Shown here piece by piece: positions 6,689-18,000 of a stretch of 42,787 nt of DNA. Position 1 is the first letter of the stretch. Every line of letters begins with the position of its first letter. Source of the DNA: a virus; IMG/VR virus record IMGVR_UViG_3300023087_000036, positions 1 through 42,787 of that record; one strand, given 5' to 3'. The translations under genes were made by a program, and so were the position numbers. Under the pieces are notes generated by a model, which was not told the DNA's origin, searched no databases, and saw only the letters and a list, made by a program, of their open reading frames with translations.

Positions 6689-7900
6689 ATGGCAACTAAG
6701 ATTCAAAGATTAGGTGTAAAAGAATACAAAGTTGTTTTAGATACCACCGGTGACGTATCAGGTGGAACAGAAAATGCCACTGTAACTTTTGACGTAGGAC
6801 AATACGGTAGTTTATCAGTAACCGGAGGATTAAATGTCGCCGGAGAAATTACTAGTATATCTAGCACAGATTTAGAAGTTAGCGACAATATAATTTTTAT
6901 TAATGTCGGTGGAGGCACACCTGCAGGAATACCTGATGTTGATCCATTGTTTGGTCAAAGTGGTATTACTGTTGAAAGGTTTGCAGCCAGTGGTAACAAT
7001 CCACAACTAGTCTTTGATGAAGCGTTGCGAACAATTGATGGATCAAATTTTGGAAATCCATCAATTGAACCAGGATTAGCCGGTGCATTTACATTACAAA
7101 CAGAAAACTCTGGTGCTGATCCAAATCCTCAGTTAAGAACACCTTTAGGATTATGGACACAAAGCATCAGTGTATCAGATGATAACAATCTTTATCTACT
7201 CAACAACCAAGCAACATCTGGAGCAGCACAAGGTGGATCAGTTGAATCTGCTTTAGGCATAGTAACAGTTAGAGGTGCTGCATGGGAACTTGATGGAGGT
7301 AGCACACTTGTTCCATATGAAGAAAGAGTATTTCCATATGAAACTAGGGATACATTAAGAAAAATTATCAACGAAGACGGCAATCAGGATAGATTAGCTA
7401 GTCCTCCAGATTCTGATGCACTTATTACAGCAAAAACACTAACTGATTATGTTAGAGATTATCACGAGTTTAATTTCCAAGGCAAAATTGCAAAAGATTA
7501 TGTAAGTGGAACAGAAACTAAAGTTGAAATTTTTGATGATGACGTTGATGGATCGGGTTCATTTTCTGTTCAAATTGATGTAAACAGTCAGCCAGCGGCA
7601 AAGTTCTATTCTAATAGAGCAGAAATTAGTGATGTAGAAATACAAACAAATACAATTTCATCAATTGGTGCAGCAACAAGTTTAACCTTGCAAGGAAATG
7701 GACTAGGTGTTGAAATAGATGATTTTGCAGAATTTACAGTGCAAGATCCTTTAACAGTTGACATACCAACAACAGGAACACGAGTTTATGCTAATACTTT
7801 AGCAGATGGAGGAACAGGACTGTATTTTGCACACCAAGACGGAACAAGAGATGAATTAGTAAGTAGGAATAAAGCATTACTTTTCAGTATAATATTTTGA
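6689..7900 (+). CDS. Tail-fibre-like structural protein
   Basis: 403 residues. MATKIQRLGVKEYKV and the following beta-rich N-terminal half carry fibre phrases such as LSVTGGLNVAGEI and TDLEVSDNIIFIN, also seen in modified form in the giant protein at 15026 (DLTVTGDLQIDG, TLQVDDKNIELG). The C-terminal half has repeated beta strands (VEIQTNTISSIGAATSLTLQ) and a TLADGGTGLYFAH segment. This composition is typical of trimeric beta-structured fibres or adhesion adaptors. It lies 12 nt after the previous gene with an AAGGA site. The precise part (short fibre, collar whisker or fibre base) cannot be told from sequence. Confidence 0.6.
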   Translation: MATKIQRLGVKEYKVVLDTTGDVSGGTENATVTFDVGQYGSLSVTGGLNVAGEITSISSTDLEVSDNIIFINVGGGTPAGIPDVDPLFGQSGITVERFAASGNNPQLVFDEALRTIDGSNFGNPSIEPGLAGAFTLQTENSGADPNPQLRTPLGLWTQSISVSDDNNLYLLNNQATSGAAQGGSVESALGIVTVRGAAWELDGGSTLVPYEERVFPYETRDTLRKIINEDGNQDRLASPPDSDALITAKTLTDYVRDYHEFNFQGKIAKDYVSGTETKVEIFDDDVDGSGSFSVQIDVNSQPAAKFYSNRAEISDVEIQTNTISSIGAATSLTLQGNGLGVEIDDFAEFTVQDPLTVDIPTTGTRVYANTLADGGTGLYFAHQDGTRDELVSRNKALLFSIIF

Positions 7901-7911
7901 GGAAATAAAAA

Positions 7912-8244
7912 ATGTCAATAGCAAACGCAACAATAAACACAACCGATACTATAGTATTAACTGTTCCTGCTGATAAATCATATGCTATTACTACGATCTT
8001 AATTTGCAACGTTGCAGTAGACGACGGAACTGGAACTGCTGATACAAATTTTGATATGCACGTTATACCAAGCGGGCAAACAAAAACTGATACAAATTTA
8101 GTAATCAACAATGTAGAAGTAGCAGCAGAAGATACGTTTACTTTCAATGTAGAAAGATTAGTTTTAGATCAAGGTGATCAAATAGTGTTTGTAGGAAAAT
8201 CACCAACGAATTTAAGTGCAACAATAAGTTATTTGGAAGTGTAA
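7912..8244 (+). CDS. Small beta-rich structural protein
   Basis: 110 residues, starting MSIANATINTTDTIVLTVPA, with alternating hydrophobic strands (SYAITTILICNVAVDD, DQGDQIVFVGK, LSATISYLEV). This resembles a small beta-sandwich virion protein, but I do not assign a family. The ribosome site is GAGGAAA. Its stop codon directly abuts the ATG of the giant gene at 8245 (TAAATG), so the two are probably translationally coupled, and it may cap or attach that fibre. Confidence 0.6.
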   Translation: MSIANATINTTDTIVLTVPADKSYAITTILICNVAVDDGTGTADTNFDMHVIPSGQTKTDTNLVINNVEVAAEDTFTFNVERLVLDQGDQIVFVGKSPTNLSATISYLEV

Positions 8245-11200
8245 ATGAAGTTTTTTAAGAGACAAACCATACATGAGAGAAAGGTTGGAGACGGCAGTTT
8301 AATTCTTACTGCTGACGGCAACATCGAAATTACCCCTCCGAGCGGAAATGTAATTGTTGATGGAAACGTTACCATATCCGGAGATGCTACAGGGCCACGA
8401 ACAACCGATGTCTTGTATGTAAGTCAAGATGGTAACGATGCAAATGACGGACGCAGCGAAGGCAAATATGGATCTAAAAGGACAATTAAAGGTGCTGTAG
8501 AAGTAGCTCAATCAGGAACAACAATTATTGTTGCACCAGGGGATTACTACGAAGAAAATCCTATTGTGCTACCTGATTTTGTTACAGTTACCGGGCAAGG
8601 GGAATTGCGTAATACACGAGTATTCCCAAAAAATAACACACAAACAATTTTTTACATGGGCAACGGGTGTTATCTATACCAGTTGACATTCCGCGGTTTA
8701 AGATATCCAGGTTGGTGTGCAGAAATACGTCCAGGCACACTTTGCACAACCTCACCTTATGTTCAAAACTGCACAAACATGAATGGTCCTTGGCTTAATG
8801 ATGGAACAGAATTTATACCTTTTGAAACAGTGCAGATAGAAGGAATCGAACCTAGCGCAAGGCCGCTGCAAGTTGAAGATTATCCAGATTTACCATTTGA
8901 TAAACAAATAAATGACACCGGCGGCGGCGGTGGTATGTATGTCGACGGTGACGCTTATGATCCAGCATCTCTTGTATTCAGTTTTGTTGCTGACGCATTT
9001 ACACAGATTGCACAGGGCGGTATAGGCTTCTGGATTGATAACTTTGGATATACACAAATTGTTAGTTGTTTTACAGTTTTCTGTTCAACAGGATTCAAAA
9101 CAACAAATGGTGGTTACCTCAGTATCTCCAACTCAGTAAGTGACTTTGGTTTGGAAGGCATTGTTGCAGACGGGTTCTATCCTGTAGCATATACAAATGC
9201 AAAACCAGTTCAAGATTACTTCTCTAGTGTGGCTAGTGTTACAGTGCAAAATGCAGGCGCCGGTTATACTTCTGCTCCAACGGTAACAATTGAAGCACCA
9301 GACGGCGCAGGTGGCGTAACAGCAACAGGAACCGCAGGTATAGATGCTACAACAGGCAAAGTAAGTGGCGTTACAATTGTAAACAATGGTAGTGGATATA
9401 CTAGAGTTCCTTCTATTACATTTACAGGTGGCGGCCCAACTGTTGACGCACAAGGCGTTGTAAATCTGCAAACTAATAGTGTGATACAAATAAACAGTTT
9501 GCGAGACAAACCTGCAACAGGTAGTATTATAAAATTTCAAGATGATGCAAACTATTATTACATTACTGGTTCGGAAATTATTAGCGCACCGTTTAATTAC
9601 GATGAGGAAGTGTGTAGAAGAGATACAAGAAGAATCATTGATGCCGTAACAGGCGATGTTGTTTTAGGAACAACATACCAATCACAAGCAGCAGCAACCA
9701 GTTATTTACGTGCTACAGCAACAAAAGTTCTTAACAACCAGTTAGCGCCTACTGTTTATGCACTAGAAGCAACTAGAGATTTAATGAAAGCCGAAATTAC
9801 TAATCAGGCTATGAAAGACGAAATTGATTCTAGATTCAATATAATAACAAGCACGTTGAATGCAGGCGACAGTAGTGTTATTCCAGAAGCTGGAAGTGAT
9901 TTAGTCCTTAACGATTTAAGTGAAATTGATCCAGGCATACGACAAGCCAAAGACAATATATTAGACAACAGAGATTTTATTATTGAAGAAATCACTGCAT
10001 ATATCAATGATCAATTCACAGAATTAAGTTACAACCAAGCACAATATGCCGAAGATATGGAAACTCTTATTAAAGGTGTAGCAATGGATGTTGCTATTGG
10101 TAGTAATCAGCATGTTGTGAGATTAGGACAAGAAATAGAAATCCGTCCTAGATTTAAAGATTTATATATTAACAGTTTCAAGCATATTCAAAATGCATTA
10201 GAAAGTTTAGCTCAAGTTCAAGCAGATTCTACTTCGTTAGATCGTGTTACTGAAGCAATGAATACGTTTGTAAATATTACTGATGACGGCGACAGCAGTG
10301 CTATTGTAATTGACTTTCCAAATCATGCAGCAGCTTCTGGCACATACAATCCAAAAGATGCTAAGGATCAATTAATTGCAAACAAAGACTTTTTGGTAGC
10401 TGAATTTATAGCATTCATACAAAATGATAATCCATCATTTACATTTGACCAAGCACAATTTGAATTAGACTTCGAACGAATTGTAGATGCACTAACTTTT
10501 GATATTTTGTATGGCGGTGACAGTGCATTGGTGCAAGAAACAAAATATTACTACAATAATTTTGACTTCACAGCACTATTAGATACCGAGTTACAAACAA
10601 TGGTAGATGCATTTGCAAGAATGCGTTTTGTAATCGGCAGAGTTGTAAGAGGGCAATTTGTTACAAAGACAACAGGCAATGCAGAATCGCAAGACTTTTC
10701 ACAACTTAATGCAACCCAAAGCGAATCAGCTACGTTAGATGCACTTCTTTTCAATACACAAGATGTAATTGAAAATTTAACTCTAAGCAGACTGCCTGCA
10801 ACAAAAACATATCCATTATTTGAACAAGAGCCGCAAGGACAACAAGATGCAGCAAACACAATACTAGGACAAGTCACTTCTATAATTTCTAATGCAGAAG
10901 CAGATATAGTTGCAACTTATCCTACATTAACATATAATGTAGATAAATGTAAAAGAGATGTTGGTTATATAATTGACGCAGTTTATATTGATGCGCAATT
11001 AGAAACTAATCATAATAGTATAACAGCAGGTCTTGCATATCACAGAGCCAATACTGCATATCTTGACGTAGAACAAAAGCCAGCAACTATAATAGCACTA
11101 TTAGAAGCGAAAAGACTGAGCAAATTAGCAGCAGCAAGAGATGCAACTTTTGCAAACAGGGTAGATGCGCTGTGGGAAGATGTAATTAATCTCATACAAT

Positions 11201-14200
11201 ATGACCAGTTGCCAAGCGAGGGCACCGAATACACTGTGCCTGGACCAGCAAGTAACGAATTGGTTTATACAAGAGATCAATTAGTTGGCAACAGAGATTT
11301 CTTAAAAGCAGAAACTACTGCATATATAAATGACAATTACTTTGTTTACGACCAAGCAAAATGCGAAAGAGATACAGGATTAATCATTGATGCAGCATAT
11401 TTTGATGCAGCGTTTGGCACAAATTATAATCAAGTAACAGCTGGACTTTCATACCAACGTGCAAACAGTGCTTATGTTCAAAGCGATCAACAAACACAAA
11501 CAGTAGGTGCAATTAACTTTGCCAAAGGAGAAGCAAGCACTGCCACTGCAGGAGACGCTACAGCGCAAACTAGAGTAGAAGGTGCATTTGACGAAGTTGT
11601 TGATATTATACAAAACGGTAATACCAGCACAGATGATGCTGCTGATCCACTAGTATTTCCAACCGCAAATGCTGTTGCAACAGCGGCAGCACAAGAAGCA
11701 GCATTACAGTTACAAAACAACAGAGCATTTTTAGCAGCAGAAGCAGTTGCATTTATTGACAACAATTATGTAAACTTTACATACGATAGTGCTAAATGTG
11801 AAAGAGATGTGGGTTTAATGTTAGATGCAGTAGCTCTAGATACTGCACTTGGAACAAATTACAACAGTGTTACAGCTGGTCTTGCATATCAAAGAGCAAG
11901 TAGCAGTGTTGTGCAAGATGGGCAATTGCTACAAACCAAAGCAGCAATTGAGTATTTGCGTGACGAAACTGTTTTATTAGGATTTACATCTGCTGCTGAA
12001 CCTAGAGTTATTGCAGGTTTTAACGAAATACTTGACATTTTGGAAAACGGTGTAGTTAGCACAGATACAGCAGCAGATCCGTTAGTATTTCCATCTCCTA
12101 CAGGAGGAAGCTCAGACAAAGTTGCAGCTAAAGCACAACTTATTCAGAATAAAAATTTCATTATAGATGAAATTGTTTCATGGATTGCCAACAACTTTCC
12201 AGCTTTAACTTATGATCAAACAAAATGTGAAAGAGATGTAGGATACATTGTTGATGCATTATGCCACGATGTTTTATACGGCGGTAACTTTGCAACACGC
12301 ACTGTAGCAAATAGTTACTTTGTAGATGGTGTAGGACAACTAGGCGATGCATCGGAAGAAACAGCAACAGCCGCAGCGTATGAACGATTAGCAGATATTG
12401 TAGGAGATATTGTTATTGGTGCAAATGTTGTTCCTTCTCCTGCAACAACAATATTACAATCTAATCCGGTAGAAGGAAATGCAAGTTCTACAGAAGCAGA
12501 TGAAGTATCAGGCTTAGTTCAGGTAATAAGGCAAGTTATTTCAGATGGTGATTTAACAAGTTTGCCAGCAGAACAATTACCAAGTGTGCTTTGGGCTGAT
12601 GTTGTTTATCAGCAAGGCTACAACACAATAAAAGGTAATAAATCAACTTTACAAACAGATGTAACAACATTTATTAGTGATTCTTTCCAGAGCTTTACAT
12701 TTAACAGCGATAAATGCAATAGAGACACAAAATATATTGTTGATGCATTGACATACGATATACTTTATGGTGGTAACAGTGCAAGTGTAGAAGCAGCAAG
12801 AAGTTATTATGTTGGAACATCAAATCAAGTTGCAGGACAGCAAACCGAAACAGCAAATGCGTTAGCGTATGTTGCTACACTATTAGGCGATGTGTTATTA
12901 GATGTTGCAGTAGCTAATCCTGAACAAACAGACGAAACGCAAGATGTAAGTGCCGGAGCAGCTAGTGCAACAGAAGTTACCAAAGCTCAATCATTGTTGC
13001 AAACGTTCCAAGATGTAATTGTTAACGGTGTTGACAACCTTCCTACAAAGACACTGCCAGATTTAACATCAACAGATGCAGGTGTAAAAACTGCAATTGA
13101 TAATTTAAATGCTGAAAAATCTACTATTATTACAGATACAATCGGCTTTATTTCTACAACATACAACGGATTTAGTTACGACGAAGACAAATGTGAGAGA
13201 GATGTAGGTTACATTGTTGATGCAGTAGTGCATGATGCATTATACACAGGTAACTTTGCAACATTAGTTGCAACAAACGCTTACTTCTTAGGTGCAGCAC
13301 AATACATTCCACCTAGTCAGGTGTCTCAAACTGTTGCAGCATTTACTCACTTGAAGCAAGTTGCTGGTGAATGTATTAAGGGTATAGCAGTTACTCCAAC
13401 AGCAGGAAATAATGAATCTCAGTTCTTAGGAGGCAATTACGGAACTACAGTAGAGGAAACTATTGCAGATGACTTGTTTGATCTTGTTATAAATGCTATC
13501 AATACAGGCGGCACTGTTGGTCCTGAGTATTCACAAGTATTGCCAGACTTTAGTTGGCTATCTGAAGGAACAAAATTGGTTGCATCTGAATTGTTAGCTT
13601 CTAAGGCAACAACACAAGACGCTGTAATTACTTACATTACTGATAATCTAATTGGTTTTTCATATAATGTAGACAAGTGTCAAAGAGATACAGGTTATAT
13701 TATAGATAGTGCATTATACGATATGATGTATGGCGGTAATAAGCAAACACGAAGAGCAGGCGAGGCATACTATAATGGTGCTATATTAGGTGCAGCAAAA
13801 GTAGGAAATGCTGATCAAGTCCTAGTAACTGCATATACATATTACCATTTGGCAAATGTAATGCAAAAAGTTGCAAACAACGAACCAATCACACCTAGTT
13901 ACAATAACCCACTTACACAAGATGTTAGTATTCCTGATGGAACAACAATAGGTGGTGATACCTTGAAGCTGCTAGTAGACAGAGTTGGTCTTGCAGTGCA
14001 ACAAGAATATGTCACAGGATGGACTGAACTTGATCATAATTATGCATTAGGCAGCAGTGCGTTTTTAGCAGACAGAAATACAATACTTGCAGCAGAAGAC
14101 ACTATTGTTGATACAGCTATTGCAGATCTAAACTTGACATTTGGTGGTATTGCAAACATCAATATTTTCCCAGGATTAATAAGTGTAACAACAGACAAGC

Positions 14201-14916
14201 AAGGATCGTTATACAACGTATCAACCGTATCTACATCAGGACATGCGTTTGAATATGTTGGTGCAGGGATAACATACAATGCACTTCCATTCTTTGGCGG
14301 AACTGCAATACCTGAAGAAGAAATCAAAGAATCAAACCAAGGTAAAATATTTGCAGGCGGAACAGTTGACCAAATTGGTAACTTTAGAGTTGGTAACTTC
14401 TTTGGAGTAAACGCACTAGACGGTAGTATAACACTTAATGCGAACCAACTAGATCTAAGTGGACTTACAAGCATTGGTCCACTAATAAGAGAAGGTGTTC
14501 CGGTTGGTGTAGAATTAAAAGAAATAAGCAACAATCCTGCACTATTAGCAAGTAATGGCGCACAAGATGCAAATACAGCGCCTACACAATTAGCTGTTGC
14601 ACAGTATGTTGAGAACAGATATTTAAATAAATTAACAGGTGGAACAGTAAACGGTTCTACAACATTTGATATAGATGTTACAGTTGATGGCAATTTAATA
14701 TTAACCAACAATGATTTAGAAGTGCAATACGGCGGAACAGGTGTAAGCACATTTACTGAAGATGGTATATTATACGGTGACACTGCTAACCCTTTAAAAG
14801 TTACAGCAGCAGCAGGTAGCGCTGATGCAACAGACAGTTTTCAAATACTCACTGTAACAAGTGATGCCGATAGCACTCCAATATGGACTGATACAATTGA
14901 TGGTGGTAGCTTCTAA
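8245..14916 (+). CDS. Giant fibre-like adhesion protein with beta-helix domain and ten helical repeats
   Basis: 2223 residues. Residues ~55-330 look like a right-handed beta-helix (pectin-lyase fold): DVLYVSQDGNDANDG, TIIVAPGDYYEENPIVLP, VTVTGQGELRNTRVFP, then strand ladders. Residues ~330-400 hold two GAGYTSAPTVTI / GSGYTRVPSITF repeats. Residues ~450-1940 hold ten copies of a 138-164 residue unit, each opening [FL][ST][YF][DN]-x-x-K-C-x-RD-x-x-x-[IL][IV]DA and followed by YGGN- or GTNYN-like loops (starts near 450, 594, 732, 895, 1033, 1178, 1321, 1485, 1643, 1805). Two copies lack the Cys. The C terminus (FEYVGAGITYNALPFFGG, TVDQIGNFRVGNFFGVN, VQYGGTGVSTF) matches a segment of the next giant protein. 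There is no enzymatic motif. Most likely a long tail or collar fibre; exact location unknown. Confidence 0.75.
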   Translation: MKFFKRQTIHERKVGDGSLILTADGNIEITPPSGNVIVDGNVTISGDATGPRTTDVLYVSQDGNDANDGRSEGKYGSKRTIKGAVEVAQSGTTIIVAPGDYYEENPIVLPDFVTVTGQGELRNTRVFPKNNTQTIFYMGNGCYLYQLTFRGLRYPGWCAEIRPGTLCTTSPYVQNCTNMNGPWLNDGTEFIPFETVQIEGIEPSARPLQVEDYPDLPFDKQINDTGGGGGMYVDGDAYDPASLVFSFVADAFTQIAQGGIGFWIDNFGYTQIVSCFTVFCSTGFKTTNGGYLSISNSVSDFGLEGIVADGFYPVAYTNAKPVQDYFSSVASVTVQNAGAGYTSAPTVTIEAPDGAGGVTATGTAGIDATTGKVSGVTIVNNGSGYTRVPSITFTGGGPTVDAQGVVNLQTNSVIQINSLRDKPATGSIIKFQDDANYYYITGSEIISAPFNYDEEVCRRDTRRIIDAVTGDVVLGTTYQSQAAATSYLRATATKVLNNQLAPTVYALEATRDLMKAEITNQAMKDEIDSRFNIITSTLNAGDSSVIPEAGSDLVLNDLSEIDPGIRQAKDNILDNRDFIIEEITAYINDQFTELSYNQAQYAEDMETLIKGVAMDVAIGSNQHVVRLGQEIEIRPRFKDLYINSFKHIQNALESLAQVQADSTSLDRVTEAMNTFVNITDDGDSSAIVIDFPNHAAASGTYNPKDAKDQLIANKDFLVAEFIAFIQNDNPSFTFDQAQFELDFERIVDALTFDILYGGDSALVQETKYYYNNFDFTALLDTELQTMVDAFARMRFVIGRVVRGQFVTKTTGNAESQDFSQLNATQSESATLDALLFNTQDVIENLTLSRLPATKTYPLFEQEPQGQQDAANTILGQVTSIISNAEADIVATYPTLTYNVDKCKRDVGYIIDAVYIDAQLETNHNSITAGLAYHRANTAYLDVEQKPATIIALLEAKRLSKLAAARDATFANRVDALWEDVINLIQYDQLPSEGTEYTVPGPASNELVYTRDQLVGNRDFLKAETTAYINDNYFVYDQAKCERDTGLIIDAAYFDAAFGTNYNQVTAGLSYQRANSAYVQSDQQTQTVGAINFAKGEASTATAGDATAQTRVEGAFDEVVDIIQNGNTSTDDAADPLVFPTANAVATAAAQEAALQLQNNRAFLAAEAVAFIDNNYVNFTYDSAKCERDVGLMLDAVALDTALGTNYNSVTAGLAYQRASSSVVQDGQLLQTKAAIEYLRDETVLLGFTSAAEPRVIAGFNEILDILENGVVSTDTAADPLVFPSPTGGSSDKVAAKAQLIQNKNFIIDEIVSWIANNFPALTYDQTKCERDVGYIVDALCHDVLYGGNFATRTVANSYFVDGVGQLGDASEETATAAAYERLADIVGDIVIGANVVPSPATTILQSNPVEGNASSTEADEVSGLVQVIRQVISDGDLTSLPAEQLPSVLWADVVYQQGYNTIKGNKSTLQTDVTTFISDSFQSFTFNSDKCNRDTKYIVDALTYDILYGGNSASVEAARSYYVGTSNQVAGQQTETANALAYVATLLGDVLLDVAVANPEQTDETQDVSAGAASATEVTKAQSLLQTFQDVIVNGVDNLPTKTLPDLTSTDAGVKTAIDNLNAEKSTIITDTIGFISTTYNGFSYDEDKCERDVGYIVDAVVHDALYTGNFATLVATNAYFLGAAQYIPPSQVSQTVAAFTHLKQVAGECIKGIAVTPTAGNNESQFLGGNYGTTVEETIADDLFDLVINAINTGGTVGPEYSQVLPDFSWLSEGTKLVASELLASKATTQDAVITYITDNLIGFSYNVDKCQRDTGYIIDSALYDMMYGGNKQTRRAGEAYYNGAILGAAKVGNADQVLVTAYTYYHLANVMQKVANNEPITPSYNNPLTQDVSIPDGTTIGGDTLKLLVDRVGLAVQQEYVTGWTELDHNYALGSSAFLADRNTILAAEDTIVDTAIADLNLTFGGIANINIFPGLISVTTDKQGSLYNVSTVSTSGHAFEYVGAGITYNALPFFGGTAIPEEEIKESNQGKIFAGGTVDQIGNFRVGNFFGVNALDGSITLNANQLDLSGLTSIGPLIREGVPVGVELKEISNNPALLASNGAQDANTAPTQLAVAQYVENRYLNKLTGGTVNGSTTFDIDVTVDGNLILTNNDLEVQYGGTGVSTFTEDGILYGDTANPLKVTAAAGSADATDSFQILTVTSDADSTPIWTDTIDGGSF
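9592..14080 (+). repeat. Ten tandem protein repeats of 138-164 residues with CxRD motif
   Basis: Repeat starts near nt 9592, 10024, 10438, 10927, 11341, 11776, 12205, 12697, 13171 and 13657. Each unit begins with a KCERDVGYIVDA-type helix, then a low-complexity Ala/Thr/Gln stretch, then an NRDFI..E..AFI helix. Coordinates mark the opening of each unit and are approximate by a few bases. Three further copies lie in the next giant gene. Confidence 0.85.
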
Positions 14917-14931
14917 AAAGCTGCCACTTTT
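14903..14931 (+). terminator. Intrinsic terminator overlapping the stop codon of the 2223-residue gene
   Basis: GTGGTAGCTT (14903-14912) pairs with AAGCTGCCAC (14918-14927) across CTAAA, followed by TTTT. The TAA stop is in the loop, so translation to the stop would open the hairpin. Confidence 0.75.
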
Positions 14932-14939
14932 ACTCCTAT

Positions 14940-14947
14940 GATAAATA
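14940..14947 (+). promoter_or_regulatory. Late-promoter-like octamer GATAAATA before the second giant gene
   Basis: The octamer lies 78 nt before the ATG at 15026. The leader carries a small hairpin (ACGAT 14956-14960 with ATCGT 14965-14969) and a near-consensus AGGAGG at 15011-15016. Confidence 0.6.
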
Positions 14948-15025
14948 ACATTATAACGATTTCTATCGTATAAAAACGGGCGTCTACATAGACCTGACCC
15001 AGACCTAAATAGGAGGCAGTTGCAA

Positions 15026-18000
15026 ATGGCAACAAAGATTAGACACAAGCGAAGTGCGGTCGCGGGTAAACAACCCCTAGTATCTCAATTAGATTCAGGT
15101 GAATTAGCAATCAACACAGCAGACGGTAAAGTATTCTTACTGCGTGATGATTCAACTGTGCAAGACATAACACGCCGTATATTTGACGGCGATACAGAAA
15201 TTACCATCGACGATCAAGGAGATAGCGCAGCAGCAGAAATTAATATTAGGGTAAACGAACAAGACACTGCTCAATTTACAGCAGCAGGTATGAACTTGTT
15301 CAACGATCTTGATATTGAAAATGCAAAAACTGTCACATTTAAAGAACTTACAGCATCTGGAGATGATGGTGTAGGACTGAAAGCACCAGATGTTCTAGAC
15401 TCAGGTTACACAATGACATTGCCTCCGTCACGTGGTTCTGTAGGTCAAATTTTAGCCACTGACGGCAACGGACAATTATTTTTCCAAGACTCAGACATTT
15501 TTGGTGGTAACGTAGTTTATGTTTCGCAAGAACAAGGTGATGACGCCAATGATGGACAGAGCGCTCCGGTAAAAACTGTTAAGAGAGCCTGCCAAATTGC
15601 TTCCGGGTTGGTTTACAATGCAGACGGCACAATTAACTTTAAACGTGTTAACATCAAAGTTGCGGTTGGTGACTACACAGAACAAAACCCAGTTATTGTT
15701 CCAGATAACACAGTTATCAAAGGTGACGGTTTGCGTGGTTGTATTATCCGTCCTGCAAATGCTAACTTGGACATGCTACGTGTTCGTAACGCATGTTATT
15801 TTGGTGAATTTACATTCCGTGACGGCATTGATAGTAACAATGTTCCGACTATTACAGCAGACTATGCTGTGGCATTTGATGATCCGTTTGATACAGTTAT
15901 TACAGACCGTGCAGATTATACAAACTTACCTGACACTAGACCAACAATTACTACTTCGCCCTATATACAGAACTGTTCGATTATTTCATTCTTAGGTATG
16001 AACGGTGCAAAGATTGACGGTAGTAAAGTTGAATCGCCCAACGTTCCTTTGTTTGGTATCGAAGCTGAAAATCCAGTAATTGGTGCTATACCTGAACAAG
16101 GTAAGTCAATGGTTGCTAACGCCTTTACTATTTTGTCATTTGGCGGAACAGCATGGCGCCTAACCAACGATGCATATGCACAGATCGTGTCTTGTTTTGA
16201 AATCTTCCTACTCAACGGTGTTTACTGTCAATCAGGTGGATATTGTTCAATTACCAACTCTGCTACAAACTTTGGTTTATATGCACTAAGAAGTAGCGGT
16301 TTCTCACCTAAGGCATTCCAATTTGACAGAAGTTTTGTTACAGCAACTGGTAGCAGTGAAGGTAAGCAAACAGTTAGTATTGTAGGTATCAATCGTGATG
16401 CACCTGTTGAAGAATTTGTTCTACGTTTTAGAGAATCAGATAATAAAACAGCGCATGATTTATTACTTTTGAATAAAGATCTTATTGCTGACGATACTGT
16501 AACATATATCAACAACCAGATTGCAGCAGCAACACCAAGTATATGGGCCGGATTCACATACAATGAAGCTAAATGTCGTAGAGATGTCCAATTATTATTA
16601 GACGCAATAAGATATGACCTTTTATTTGATAGTAATCATAGAAGTGTAAGTGCTGCACTCAGATACTTTAGCGGTAGCTTCTCAAACTTTGCAGATCAAA
16701 AAGATCAACACATTGCTGCATTTGGCCAAGCAAAAACATTTACCGCAAATTATATCACTGATGCTACAGCAACTTCTAGAGCAAATGCTCTATGGGATGA
16801 AATAATAGATATTATTACCAATGGTGATGCTAATACTGTGCCAGGTGACAGTGTTGCAGCAGCATATTCAAGACCAACGCCAACAGGCGGAAGTGACAAT
16901 GCTAGTGACAGCGGATTTGCTAATGCTGTAACACAATTGATCAACAACAAAGATTTTATTGCTGCTGAAGTAAATGCGTGGATTAATACACAAATTGCAG
17001 GTGACATTGAACCGTTTGCTATTGGATTTGTTTACAACGAAGCAAAGTGTTTAAGAGATAGTAAGTTAATTGTTGATGCATTGTTATATGATTTGACATA
17101 TGGCGGTAATTTACAAACAAAAATTGCAGCTGATGCTTACTTTATTGACGGCACTGCACAATATGGAACAGGACAACAAGAAGAAACTGTAGCTGCATAT
17201 GGCAGACTTAAAGAAGTTGTATCACAGGTTATTGTTGAAACAGCAGTAAGTGTCAGTGCAGGAAATGCAGAAACACAAGACACAAGTGCAGATGCAGGTA
17301 GTGCTGGCGCTGCTACATATGCAGAAAACAGAATACAGGAAATAAGAGATTTTATTGGCAGTGTAGGCGCAACGCCAGTAACAGTAATAGAACCAGATAT
17401 TTCGTGGACATCTGCAAGTTTACAAACTGCGTTTTATGAACTAGACGAAGAAGGCAGAATAAACATATCACAAAATGTTACACAGTATATAAACGAACAG
17501 ATACAGGCTAACATTTGGTATGGATTTACATATGATGAATCAAAGTGTAACAGAGACACACAACTTATTGTCGAAGCGGCTGCAAAAGATACATGGGATA
17601 CTGGTAACAGATATTCACGTAGTGCTGGTTTAGCCTACTACACCCAAAACTTGCAAGACAGTTCACGTATTAGTATTAGTGGGCAAGAATTACAAACAAT
17701 TGCAGCAATAGATTATGCTAAAACAGAAGCAATAACATATATTTCAAGTTTATCAGCAGCAGTGCAAAACTTTGTAGGATCTAGATTTGATATTGTTACA
17801 ACTATTATAAACGATCCTGATGATTTACCAGATCCAACTGAAGTTAGTTCAGAAGGCGATGTAACAAACAACTTCAAAACAACACCAACTGAGACTACTT
17901 TCAATGCTGCTACAGAAGTAAATGCAACAACAAATATATTTACAATTACAGGACACGGATTTACAAACGGTCAAAAAGTTATTTACGATCCAAATGGTAA

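Noticed and set aside
14040-14783. Minus-strand ORF of 247 codons under the end of the 2223-residue gene
   Set aside because: Composition (Val/Ser/Pro/Leu) is what reversed fibre codons give; no motif, promoter or ribosome site. The same holds for the other minus-strand ORFs under 8245-24721.
15020-15025. TTG at 15020 as start of the giant fibre
   Set aside because: ATG 15026 is at the better distance from AGGAGG and begins MATKI, the same start as the fibre-like gene at 6689.
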